A stretch of DNA of 64,000 nt, taken from assembly GCA_934316845.1 (NCBI GenBank), contig CAKRDZ010000018.1, positions 1 through 64,000 of the forward strand, written 5' to 3'. Under the pieces are notes generated by a model that did no database searches, was not told where the DNA came from, and worked only from the letters and a program-made list of their open reading frames with translations. Shown here one piece after another: positions 34,188 through 43,800 of the stretch. This DNA is from an uncultured Eubacterium sp. (GTDB taxonomy: Bacteria; Bacillota; Clostridia; Lachnospirales; Lachnospiraceae). Numbering within the stretch: the stretch's first letter is position 1; every line of letters starts with the position of its first letter. A program made the position numbers and the translations under genes.

Positions 34188-35387
34188 ATGAAAAAACTGG
34201 AAAATAAATACTTTTATGCCGGGATCACGGCATTTTGCGTCTTGATGGCAGTTTTGATCTGTGGGTTTATCTTTTCAAATTTTGACACCGTGTCTGCGGC
34301 GTTTGGAAAATTGAATTCGGCGCTGATGCCCATTTATATCGGGTTGGTCATCGCGTACCTGTTAAGTCCGATGGTCAATGGCATGGAACGGGTTATCTTT
34401 ATCCCGCTGTTTCGAAAGATCAATAAGACCGATAAGAGGGTCAGAGGTTTCGCCAGAGGAATCTCAATCGTACTTGTACTGGTGCTTGCCATCGCCGTAC
34501 TCTTCTGGCTGACGATGCTCGTTGTGCCGGAAGTAGTTGACAGTATTACCAATCTTGCGAATAACCTTCCGGAATATTACCGCAACACGATCCAGGTGGC
34601 AAATGACATCGGGAAAAAACATCCGGAAGTGGCACAGTATATGAAAGAGAGTACCGATACCGTGTATACGCAGGTTCGGAACTGGGTACAGAATGATCTT
34701 TTGCCGGCAAGCACGGAAATCCTCGGTACAGTGTCCGATGGACTGCTCAGTGCGCTTGGTATGCTTTTGAATGTTATCATCGGAATCATCGTATCCATTT
34801 ATCTGATGGCAGGCAAAGAACGGTTCTGTGCTCAGGCAAAGCGCCTTTTGTACACAATTTTTTCGGAGAAACGTGCCAATCGGATCTTATCCTTTGGAAA
34901 AGATATCAACTGGTCCTTTGCAAAATTTTTCAGCGGCAAGATCATTGACTCTGTCATTGTGGCGATCATTACTTTTATTGCTCTCAGTATCGCCAATGTC
35001 CCTTATACGGCATTGATCAGTGTGCTTGTGGGGGTTACCAATATCATTCCGTTTTTCGGACCGTACATCGGGGCGATTCCAAGTGCACTGCTTGTCTTTC
35101 TGGCCTCGCCTTTTAAGGGAGTGATCTTTCTTGTACTTATCATTATCATTCAGCAGGTGGACGGCAATATCATCGGTCCCAAGATCATCGGAGAATCGGT
35201 CGGACTGGAAAGCTTCTGGATCCTGTTTTCCATCCTGGTATTTGGTGCCTTGTTTGGACTGCTTGGTATGATCTGCGCGGTTCCGATCTTCTCTGTTTTG
35301 TACAAAACGGTAAAGAGATGGAGCCATCGCAGACTGGAAAAGAAGGGACTTCCGGCGGAAACCAATTCGTATTATCGTAAATTTTAA
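34188..35387 (+). CDS. AI-2E family transporter (UPF0118/PerM)
   Basis: A 399-residue membrane protein. The ATG at 34188 follows TGGAGG. Seven to eight hydrophobic segments and the conserved VTNIIPFFGPYIGAIPSALL and QQVDGNIIGPKIIGESVGLESFWIL stretches define the family. Members have been linked to autoinducer-2 export or Na+(Li+)/H+ antiport; which applies here cannot be told. A homologue is encoded at 56887. This copy has its own promoter and follows the spoVA pair. Confidence 0.92.
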   Translation: MKKLENKYFYAGITAFCVLMAVLICGFIFSNFDTVSAAFGKLNSALMPIYIGLVIAYLLSPMVNGMERVIFIPLFRKINKTDKRVRGFARGISIVLVLVLAIAVLFWLTMLVVPEVVDSITNLANNLPEYYRNTIQVANDIGKKHPEVAQYMKESTDTVYTQVRNWVQNDLLPASTEILGTVSDGLLSALGMLLNVIIGIIVSIYLMAGKERFCAQAKRLLYTIFSEKRANRILSFGKDINWSFAKFFSGKIIDSVIVAIITFIALSIANVPYTALISVLVGVTNIIPFFGPYIGAIPSALLVFLASPFKGVIFLVLIIIIQQVDGNIIGPKIIGESVGLESFWILFSILVFGALFGLLGMICAVPIFSVLYKTVKRWSHRRLEKKGLPAETNSYYRKF

Positions 35388-35444
35388 TTGCGAAAACTGA
35401 TACATAATGATAAAAACGACGTAAATACGTAAGGTATAAATAAA

Positions 35445-35465
35445 GTGTTATAATAATCATAACAC
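35445..35465. promoter_or_regulatory. GTGTTAT-N7-ATAACAC inverted repeat
   Basis: Perfect 7-base arms, ending 9 bases before the -35 box of the first deacetylase gene. No T-run. A candidate operator or activator site. Confidence 0.45.
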
Positions 35466-35474
35466 AATAATAAA

Positions 35475-35503
35475 TTGTAAATACATAGAAAAGATGTTAT
35501 ACT
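35475..35503 (+). promoter_or_regulatory. Promoter of deacetylase gene 1
   Basis: TTGTAA (35475-35480), 17-base spacer, TATACT (35498-35503). A leader hairpin (GATAAGC...GCTTGTC, 35519-35548) follows. Confidence 0.8.
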
Positions 35504-35575
35504 TCTTGTATCAGAAACGATAAGCCCCTGGAACGCTGGGTGCTTGTCAGAGTAAAATATAAGGAGGATAATGTT

Positions 35576-37366
35576 TTGGGAAAGAAAACAGCAAAAATGT
35601 TAGGTCTGGTTCTCGCCGGATCGATGGTGATCAGCATGATATCACCAGCAGATGCTGCATCTAAGATGAGGATCAGCAAGAAAAAGGTTACGATTGCAAA
35701 GGGTGAAAAGGTCACTCTAAAAGTGAAGAAAGCAACGAAGAAAGTGAAATGGTCTGTTACCAAAGGAAAGAAAGTTGTTACATTATCAAAGAAGAAAAAA
35801 ACAAGTGTTGTTGTTACCGGAAAGAAAGCCGGTAAAGCCGTTGTAACAGCGAAAGCAGGTAAGAAAAAGGCAACCTGCAGGATTACGGTAACAGCAGCTA
35901 AGAAGAATCAGGCAATCCAGGCACCGGAGGCAACGACAACAGTTACTGCTGCACCGGCAAGCCAGACTCCGGCAGCGACTGCAAAGGCAAGTGCAGCGCC
36001 GACAGCCAGTGTGGCACCGACAGCAACGGCAGCACCAACGGCGACCGTGGCACCGACAGCAACGGCAGAACCGACAGCAACGGCAGCACCGACAGCAACG
36101 GCAGCACCAACAGCGACGGCAGCACCAACAGCAACCGTAGCGCCAACAGCGACGGCAGCACCGACAAAGGAACCTGTAAAAGGGGATCCGGTTGAAAATG
36201 TTGTGGTTGATATGAGCAAGATTGCAGAAAAGACATTCTCTGCTTCACCGGCAAAAATTGATTTGAGCGGTGTGCTTGATGACCGTTTTGACCTCTCTTA
36301 CTTCGATGAATTAAAGATTGGTTACACGATGGAAATCAACGAAGCAGAAGACATTGCTACCATTACCGGCGGTAAATTCGCTGTGGCAGCCACAGAAGAC
36401 GATTTAAACGGATATAATGATGGTGTTGCATTTACCTACAATATGACAGCAGACGGTACAACATCATCCATTGATCTTTCCGATGATAAAGTAAGCGGTC
36501 AGGCATTTGGTATCAACATTCAGCCAATGGATTCAAACCAGAGTTACGGATGGCCGGCTGCCCTGAAATCCATTACAATTACAAGCCTTGAATTTGTTGC
36601 CAAGGAAGGTGCCTGCTATCCGGGAGACGGAGAGGCAAAACCTACACCAAAACCAACAACAGCTCCGGAATTTGAATCTTCCGAATTCCGTTACGATGGA
36701 TTGGATCAGGCATGGATCGATGCGAACATTGACCCATCCAAACCGGTTGTTGCGATGTCATTTGATGACGGTCCGGGAGGCTACAATGGTTTCGTAGATT
36801 ATGGTATGCAGATTCAGAAGGCTCTTACAGAGGCTGGCGCACACGCAACATTCTTCTATATCGGGCAACATATTGAGCATGACGAAGACTCCAGAAATGA
36901 AGTAATTGCTGCCAAAAAAGCCGGATTTGAAGTGGCAAACCATTCTTATGATTCAGACGGTCTGAACGGAAAAGATGCCGATGTGGTCAAAGAAAAGATT
37001 GCCAAGACAGATGCATTGCTGAAAGAACTGACCGGATATGAGCACTTCCTGTTCCGTGCACCAAACGTAGCATACAGCCAGACGATGTTTGCTGTGATTG
37101 AAAAACCATTTATTGATGTATCGGTTTGGAGTAACGATTATCAATCTGCTGTAGATAAAGACAAGATCGTTGAAAATGTTACGAAGGATCTGAAAGATGG
37201 TGCGATCATTAACATGCACTCGGTTCATGAAAAGACCGCTCAGGCAGTACCGGAAATTTTACAATACTGCAAAGAGAATGGCATCCAGGTTGTCAGTGTC
37301 TCTGAATTGTTCGCGATCAAAGGCAAAAAACTGATGACAGGTGTGAAATATTTTAACGCAAATTAA
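35576..37366 (+). CDS. Secreted polysaccharide deacetylase-like (NodB) protein with Ig-like domain
   Basis: 596 residues starting at TTG 35576, eight bases after AAGGAGG; no in-frame ATG fits. Order: signal peptide ending ADAA (about 1-27), lysine-rich Ig-like module (about 29-105), Thr/Ala/Pro repeat linker (about 120-205), a beta-rich carbohydrate-binding-like domain (about 215-360), a short PTPKPTT linker, and a NodB homology domain (about 385-585). NodB motif 1 SFDDGP, RAPN and MHS are present. In motif 2 (NHSYDSDGL) the second metal-binding His is Ser. It may be a wall or capsule sugar deacetylase with altered metal binding, or inactive. Confidence 0.88.
   Translation: MGKKTAKMLGLVLAGSMVISMISPADAASKMRISKKKVTIAKGEKVTLKVKKATKKVKWSVTKGKKVVTLSKKKKTSVVVTGKKAGKAVVTAKAGKKKATCRITVTAAKKNQAIQAPEATTTVTAAPASQTPAATAKASAAPTASVAPTATAAPTATVAPTATAEPTATAAPTATAAPTATAAPTATVAPTATAAPTKEPVKGDPVENVVVDMSKIAEKTFSASPAKIDLSGVLDDRFDLSYFDELKIGYTMEINEAEDIATITGGKFAVAATEDDLNGYNDGVAFTYNMTADGTTSSIDLSDDKVSGQAFGINIQPMDSNQSYGWPAALKSITITSLEFVAKEGACYPGDGEAKPTPKPTTAPEFESSEFRYDGLDQAWIDANIDPSKPVVAMSFDDGPGGYNGFVDYGMQIQKALTEAGAHATFFYIGQHIEHDEDSRNEVIAAKKAGFEVANHSYDSDGLNGKDADVVKEKIAKTDALLKELTGYEHFLFRAPNVAYSQTMFAVIEKPFIDVSVWSNDYQSAVDKDKIVENVTKDLKDGAIINMHSVHEKTAQAVPEILQYCKENGIQVVSVSELFAIKGKKLMTGVKYFNAN
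35989..36170 (+). repeat. Thr/Ala/Pro codon repeat (linker)
   Basis: Tandem degenerate units of about 15-18 bases, such as GCACCGACAGCAACG, encode the APTAT-type linker of the first deacetylase. It is a coding low-complexity repeat prone to length change. Confidence 0.8.
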
Positions 37367-37418
37367 TTCCTGCTGTGCAGGGAAAAAGATGATCGAAGAA
37401 AGACATCTTGTATAAAAG

Positions 37419-37483
37419 GTCACAGATCCGCAGGAAGGCTGTTTTGTAAAGGAATGGCATCCGGCGGATCTATGGCTTTTCTG
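37419..37483. terminator. Terminator-like hairpin after deacetylase gene 1
   Basis: AGATCCGC and GCGGATCT pair within longer imperfect arms (GTCACAGATCCGC near 37421 against GCGGATCTATGGC), with a 30-base loop, then CTTTTC. Confidence 0.6.
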
Positions 37484-37507
37484 ATATCAAACCGGCACAA
37501 TAATAAA

Positions 37508-37536
37508 TTGCTATTTTATATAAAATATGGTACAAT
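37508..37536 (+). promoter_or_regulatory. Promoter of deacetylase gene 2
   Basis: TTGCTA (37508-37513), 17-base spacer, TACAAT (37531-37536). Confidence 0.8.
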
Positions 37537-37596
37537 TATTATAATGTGGATGGCAGTTGTGTCTTGAATTGCCAAATAAAAAAGGAGGACATTATT

Positions 37597-38775
37597 TTGA
37601 AAAAGGAAACAGCAAAATTGTTAGGTCTGGCTCTTGCAGGATCCATGCTGGTAAGTATGGCAGCACCGGGAGCAGACGCAGCAACTAAGATGACAATCAG
37701 TAAGAAAAAAATTACCATCGCTGCAGGGGAAAAAGCAACGATAAAGGTAAAGAAGACCAAAAAGAAAGTAAAATGGTGTGTAACTTCAGGAAAGAAAGTT
37801 GTAAAACTGACAAAGAAGAAAAAAACAAGTGTGGTAGTGGTGGCAAAGAAAACCGGAAAAGCAGTTGTTGCAGCAAAACTGGGAAAGAAAATGGTAACTT
37901 GTAAAGTAACGGTTACAGCAGCAAAGAAAGAAGCGGAAGCAACTTTGGCACCGGAAACAACGGCAGCGCCAACACAGGTTCCGGCAACTACCGTACCGAC
38001 CGTTGTGCCGACAGCAAGTGCAGCGCCGACGGCAACCGTTGCTCCGACTTCAACACCGACGGCTACTCCGTCAGCCGTACCGCAAGAAACTGCTACACCG
38101 GAGCCAACGAAAGATCCGACACAGTATGAAGGTCTTGATACAAGCTGGATCGATCCTGCGAAACCAATGGTAGCATTTACGTTTGATGACGGTCCGGTTG
38201 GTCTGAAAGAGACAGCAACAACCAGTATGCAGATTCAGGATGCCCTGGCAGAAGCAGGTGCGCATGCAACATTTTTCTACATCGGTTCCCGTATTGATGA
38301 CGCCGGTAGAAAAGAGGTTGAAAGTGCTCTGACCAGAGGATTTGAAATCGGTAATCATTCTTACGGATGGAAGAGTTTGGCTAACATGGATCCCGATGAA
38401 ATTGCTGAATCCGTAGATAATACCAATGCTGTCTTGACCGAGATTTCCGGTTATAAAAATATTTTATTCCGCGCTCCCAATCTTGACATCAGCGAGGACA
38501 TGAAGGCGACGATCAAGGCGCCATTCATAAACTGCAGCATAGATAGTAAAGACTGGGACAAGGCGACGACAGAACAGATCATTAAAAATGTGGAAGCTGC
38601 GGAAGACGGAGATATCGTATTGATGCATGCTACAGAGAAAAATACCGTAGAGGCACTTCCGACTCTCCTGCAGTATTTTAAGGAAAAGGGATACCAGATC
38701 GTTTCTGTATCCGAACTCTTTGCTGTAAAAGGCATAAAACTGGAAGCAGGAAAAGCATACAGTTCTGCCAAATAA
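37597..38775 (+). CDS. Secreted polysaccharide deacetylase-like (NodB) protein, paralog
   Basis: 392 residues starting at TTG 37597 after AAAGGAGG, like its upstream paralog. Order: signal peptide (KKETAKLLGLALAGSML..., about 1-28), lysine-rich Ig-like module (about 30-108), Thr/Pro/Ala linker (about 112-180) and NodB domain (about 190-385). It lacks the middle beta-rich domain of the first paralog. TFDDGP, RAPN and LMHAT are present. Motif 2 reads NHSYGWKSL, so the second metal His is Trp. The two genes probably arose by tandem duplication, with domain gain or loss. Confidence 0.88.
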   Translation: MKKETAKLLGLALAGSMLVSMAAPGADAATKMTISKKKITIAAGEKATIKVKKTKKKVKWCVTSGKKVVKLTKKKKTSVVVVAKKTGKAVVAAKLGKKMVTCKVTVTAAKKEAEATLAPETTAAPTQVPATTVPTVVPTASAAPTATVAPTSTPTATPSAVPQETATPEPTKDPTQYEGLDTSWIDPAKPMVAFTFDDGPVGLKETATTSMQIQDALAEAGAHATFFYIGSRIDDAGRKEVESALTRGFEIGNHSYGWKSLANMDPDEIAESVDNTNAVLTEISGYKNILFRAPNLDISEDMKATIKAPFINCSIDSKDWDKATTEQIIKNVEAAEDGDIVLMHATEKNTVEALPTLLQYFKEKGYQIVSVSELFAVKGIKLEAGKAYSSAK

Positions 38776-38800
38776 TGTAAATAACATACAGAAATTCTAT

Positions 38801-38842
38801 TAGCCGGAAGAGACATTGGAAAACGATGTCTCTTTTTGGCTG
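38801..38842 (+). terminator. Terminator after deacetylase gene 2
   Basis: AAGAGACAT pairs with ATGTCTCTT inside AGCC/GGCT outer arms, with a T-rich run in the 3' arm. Confidence 0.75.
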
Positions 38843-39006
38843 TGATGATGCGGAGAAGAAAGATAAAAAACGAATATTTCTTACAGCAGGTATTGACTTT
38901 TGAAAATGAACGTGAGACAATAAATACCGTGTGCTTTGACACGAAAATGTAACAGATCGCAGTTATAGTAAGAATATAGGAAATTATGTGCAGGAGATGG
39001 ATTAGG

Positions 39007-40623
39007 ATGAAAGTTAGGATGTATAGAGCCCTTATAATGGTACTGGCGGTGACAGGGATCGTGTGTCTGATGTCGGCGCAGCCTGTTGATGCGAAAAAAA
39101 CGAAGGAAAAGAAAATAAAGACAATTACGATTCAGAATGCGGGAAAGAGTTTGTTGATCAATAAAAAAGAGAAATTTCAGTTAAAGGCAAAAGTGAAGCC
39201 GAAGTCATTAAAGAAAAAAGTGATCTGGAAATCATCCAATAAAAAGATTGTGACAGTATCGAAAAAGGGACTGATCCGGGGGAAAAGCTACGGGAAAGCC
39301 AATATATGGCTGAAGGCAAAAGACGGTTCTAAGAAAAAGGCAAAGATTCAGGTGACAGTCGGCCGTAAGGTAACAACGGTCGGATTTACCGTGAAAACCC
39401 AGGAAGTGGAAGTGGGGCAGAAATTAAAACTTGAACCGGTCGTTCTTCCGCAAAATGCGACAGATAAAAAACTTACGTATGAGTCTTCGAATCCTGCTGT
39501 GGTATCGGTTTCCTCACAGGGAATCGTAGCGGCAAAGGCAAAGGGAGAAGCGGTTATCACGGCGAAGAGCCAGGACGGCACACAGAAGACCGGAAGTTTT
39601 GTTATTCAGACGAAGATTTCAACGAAAAATATAACAATAAATGGTGGCGCAACCGGTAAACGATTGGAAAAAGGAAAGACGTTTGGTGTGTCTGCCAGTG
39701 TGCAGCCGGCCAATGCATCCAATAAAGCACTGCGGTATACCAGCACAAATCCGTCCGTTGCAGTAGTGTCTGCCGGCGGAGTGGTGACCGGAGTGGCAGA
39801 AGGAAATGCGACGATCCGGGTGGATGCGGTGGATGGCCACTCGACGGCAAGTATAAATGTGGAGGTGTTCCGTATGGAAGTTTCAAAACAAAAACTGATC
39901 GCTCATCGCGGGTTTTCGTCCGAGGCACCGGAAAATTCGATTCCGGCATTCGAGAAGGCAGTTGAAAACCATTTCTTCGGAGTGGAATGTGATATATGGA
40001 AAACATTGGATGGAGAATTCATGGTTTCTCATGACGCCAGTCTTAAACGGATGTTTGGCTATCCATTGGACATTGCGTCTCTGACGGCACAGCAGATCAA
40101 AAAATATTATATGATCAACGGCGCGAATATTGGTTCTTATGAAAAACTGACAATGCCGACACTTACCGAATATCTGCAGGTAATGAAGAAAGACAAAGAG
40201 GTTCATCCGTTTATTGAAATAAAAGAAATGCTCAAGGAAGAGGATTTGAAAAAGATTGTAAAACTGGTAAAGGATCAGGGACTTCTCAAACGGACCTATT
40301 TTATCAGTATGTATCAAAGCAATCTGTTGACATTACAGACAATTGCCGGAGTGGAGTCTTCGCAGCTTCAATATGTATATGGAGCGGAAGAGTCAAACAA
40401 AAGTACACCGGTCAGCTCGGAGATTCTCAGCTGGTGTATTAACAATCAGATCGACCTCGACAGCCGCCTGTCGCTTGTGACGGCATCCGATGTATATCGA
40501 TTGCAGATGGCAGGAAGGAAAGTTAATGTATGGACGGTGAATACCCTCGAAAAAGCGTATGAGCTGGATAACAATTACCATGTTGACATGATCACTACGG
40601 AATATCTGTTAAATTCGCAGTAA
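39007..40623 (+). CDS. Secreted glycerophosphodiester phosphodiesterase with three Big2 domains
   Basis: 538 residues. The ATG at 39007 follows AGGAGA; an earlier ATG overlaps that site. Signal peptide about 1-30, then three bacterial Ig-like (Big2) domains at about 35-120, 123-205 and 208-290, each with the 'SSNPxVxxVSxxGxVxxxxxGxAxI' pattern. A GDPD domain fills about 297-535, with the catalytic set visible: H-R-G, PENS, ECD and SHD. GDPDs cleave glycerophosphodiesters to glycerol-3-phosphate and an alcohol; an extracellular one could act on teichoic acid or lipid headgroups. A candidate promoter, TTGACT-N17-GACAAT, lies at 38893-38921. Confidence 0.92.
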   Translation: MKVRMYRALIMVLAVTGIVCLMSAQPVDAKKTKEKKIKTITIQNAGKSLLINKKEKFQLKAKVKPKSLKKKVIWKSSNKKIVTVSKKGLIRGKSYGKANIWLKAKDGSKKKAKIQVTVGRKVTTVGFTVKTQEVEVGQKLKLEPVVLPQNATDKKLTYESSNPAVVSVSSQGIVAAKAKGEAVITAKSQDGTQKTGSFVIQTKISTKNITINGGATGKRLEKGKTFGVSASVQPANASNKALRYTSTNPSVAVVSAGGVVTGVAEGNATIRVDAVDGHSTASINVEVFRMEVSKQKLIAHRGFSSEAPENSIPAFEKAVENHFFGVECDIWKTLDGEFMVSHDASLKRMFGYPLDIASLTAQQIKKYYMINGANIGSYEKLTMPTLTEYLQVMKKDKEVHPFIEIKEMLKEEDLKKIVKLVKDQGLLKRTYFISMYQSNLLTLQTIAGVESSQLQYVYGAEESNKSTPVSSEILSWCINNQIDLDSRLSLVTASDVYRLQMAGRKVNVWTVNTLEKAYELDNNYHVDMITTEYLLNSQ

Positions 40624-40640
40624 AGATAATAAAAAAATTT

Positions 40641-40686
40641 AGACCCGTTTTCCTTTAAAAATGAAGGGAAGGCGGGTCTGTTTTCG
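40641..40686 (+). terminator. Terminator after GDPD gene
   Basis: AGACCCGTTTTCCTT pairs with AAGGGAAGGCGGGTCT, followed by GTTTTCG. Confidence 0.85.
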
Positions 40687-40726
40687 TATTTGGGATAAAG
40701 TGTCCGATAGCCGCCCGCCGCCCCTC

Positions 40727-40755
40727 TTGCATTTTCTTAGTATGCCATATATAAT
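40727..40755 (+). promoter_or_regulatory. Promoter of large surface protein gene
   Basis: TTGCAT (40727-40732), 17-base spacer, TATAAT (40750-40755), about 100 bases before the start codon. Confidence 0.8.
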
Positions 40756-40855
40756 CTAAATCAATCTCATATTCTAAGAATTCGAGGGGAAAGAAGAAAC
40801 ATCATTTCTGGATCCGGATGATTGGTTCAAAACTAAAATGCAAAGGGAGGATTCT

Positions 40856-43800
40856 ATGGTTAAGAAATTACAAAAACGACTGATCGTACTGCTCTTACTG
40901 GCAGCGGTATTAGTTGGAAATCTAGGTGGAAATGGTATTGTTGTCTATGCAGCCGGCCGGGCTTCCGGGACAATTGGACAGATTCAGTGGGAATTAGATG
41001 CACAGGGAACACTTGTGTTTCGGGGAAACGGAGCGTTTCCATCTTTTCAAAGCATTAACATTCCATGGCGGGATTATAAGTGGGATATAAAAGCAGTATC
41101 CTTTGAGATGACGAATGTAACAGATGGAGATCTGACAAATTATTTTGAAGGGTGCTCGAATCTTCAAAGTGTAAGCGATCTTCCGGAAGGGGTACGTAAC
41201 CTTACACAGACGTTCAGAAAATGCAGTTCTCTGCGCTTGATCGGAAAGATACCGGTCTCTACAGAGACGATGGAACGGACGTTTGAAAAATGCACCAGTT
41301 TAAATCAAACGATCAAAATTCCAAAAAATGTAAAAAATATGCAGGGGCTTTTTCAGGGCTGTACTGCATTGACGAGGCTTCCGCAGATTGAGACGACATT
41401 GGTGAAAGATTATTCGTATCTTTTGCAGGAGACAGCGATTACAGAGCCGCTTTCGATCCCTTCGGGAGTTACCAATGTTACAGGAATGTTTTCCCTGTGC
41501 AAAAAACTGACCAGTTCCCCGGTGCTCCCGGAGAGTGTCACAGAGGCAGCGCAATGTTTTTACGGCTGTGAGGCGTTAAAAAAGGCACCGGCATTACCGA
41601 GAAAAATAGAAAATATAAGTCAGATATTTGCAGAATGTGTGAATTTAACTGCGGTACCGGATATTCCGCCATCGGTGGTCAATATGTCGGGATGTTATGC
41701 AAACTGCTGCCGGGCAAAGGGGTCATTTACCATTTATGCAATTATAAATGATGAGTCAAAGTATACAAAATTAGCAGGAACGACAGCGAAAGATGATTCC
41801 TCTGTCAAAGGACAGTTTCTCGGTGCCGCAGGCGGAGGACTTTCGGTAAATTACACGGTCGGGAATGAACATCTGATCCGGGAGTATCTTTCCACGGGAT
41901 GGAATAGTGGAAATCTTCATTTTGCCGGATATTGGGGAAATTTGAATATTGGAGACAAGGTGACGCAGAAGATGGAAGATTGTACGGTAAGTCCGGTTCC
42001 GGATGTAAATTATACCGGGAAAGCAATCTGCCCGGTTCCCAAAGTATATTATGGAAATATACAATTAACGGAAAAAACAGATTATACCATATCTTATAGT
42101 AATAATACCAATGCAGGGACAGCAGCCGTCGCAATTACCGGAGTTGGGAATTATAGTGGAACCAAAAAGGTTTCATTTGTTATCCGCAAAATTTCCATGA
42201 CCGGGGTAGCCGCACAGAATTATCAGGGGATATATGATGGAAAAGCGCATGGGATTACACTGCAGGTTCCGGCGGGGGTTACTGCAACTTATGGAACAAA
42301 AAGTGGAGAATACACATTAAAGACGGCTCCGGTGTATACGCTCCCCGGAAATTATACGGTATATTATCAGGTGACAAAACCGAATTATATCACCGTAACG
42401 GGAAGTGCAAAGGTTAGTATCGTACAGGGAACGATGCCTGTGGTGGCAAATGGATACAGCGGTATATACGATGGAAAAAGTCATGGGATTACCGTAGAAG
42501 GACTGGCGGGCGCGCAGATCCGATATGGTACTGCGGCAGGACAGTATACAAGTGTAGAATCACCAAAATACAAGGATACAGGCATATATACCGTTTATTA
42601 TCAAGTGACTAAAACGGGGTATGGGACGGTTACGGGAAAACAGCAGATTGAGATTAAAAGAAAAGTAATTACCGAGGTTACTTTTCCGAAAACGAGTCAG
42701 GCAGTGTATGGAACTACGCTGGCAAAAATACCATCAACAAGTATGCAGGATTCCCTGGGGGTATTTTCCTGGGACAATCCATTGTATGTTCCGACGGTAG
42801 ATGATACCCAGGCGAAGATGTGGTATAAGCCCTACGATAAGAAGAATTACGATTACAGCCGGGTAAAGGGATATGATGCCGGCAGTGGAAATATCGTGCG
42901 AAATATTACCATTTCCATTCAGAGAAAGAAGGGAGAACTCCCGCAGGTGACAACAGGATTTCTGGCACAGGGGGATGAACTTGAAAAGTCTAAAATAACA
43001 TGGGATAAGCTGGATGTGGGAGATTTCTATTGGGCCAAGCCGGAAGAAAAGGCATCGCAGGATAAGTCGGAATATACCCTTATCTTTCGCCCAAAGGATA
43101 TGAGAAACTACGACTGGAGTTATCTGAGTTCAAAAGAACTGGATTGGAACACGTTTCAGATCTGGCAAAAGGTAGAGGTGGTTCCCTATCCGGAACCGGT
43201 TGAGATTGTTTATGGGGATACATTGGGAAGTAAAGGATTTGTTGGAAAGAATCCGGAGGTTAAATACCGCTGGCTGGATGAAAATGTGATACCCGGGAAA
43301 ACAGGATCACATAAACTTAAAATTATTTACCAAGGTCAGGAAATTGTAAGAAACATGGAAGTGGTTGTATTAAAAAGAAAGCCGGATTATGTCATTCCGG
43401 TTCTGGATGCCGTATGCTATGATCCGGAACTGACTTTGGGACAGATTTCCTTGCCACGCGGCTGGAATTGGTCAGATCCTTCTGTTGTGCCGGAGGCCGG
43501 ACAACAGAACTATGAGGCATACTATGAACCGGAGGATCCGGAACATTATCAGACGGTATATGATAAGATCCCATTAATGGTGGAAAAGGCGGTTCCATCA
43601 GTAAATGTTCCCTATATTCAGACACAGATCGAAGAGGATACGATATGTCTGAAAGAAATCGGACTTCCTATGGGGTGGAGGTGGCAAAATCCGGAAGAAT
43701 CTTTTGGTGAGGGCGTGTACGAGGTTTCAGTTGTTTATGAACCGGAAGACCCAAACAATTATTCACTGTGGGAAGGACAAATTACAATTGATATAAAGAA

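Noticed and set aside
35511..35570. Known riboswitch (c-di-GMP, preQ1, ykkC) before the first deacetylase gene
   Set aside because: Only a simple hairpin is present; the conserved cores of those classes are absent.
35908..36254. Minus-strand ORFs opposite the deacetylase linker
   Set aside because: Low-complexity reflections of the Thr/Ala/Pro codon repeat, without start signals.
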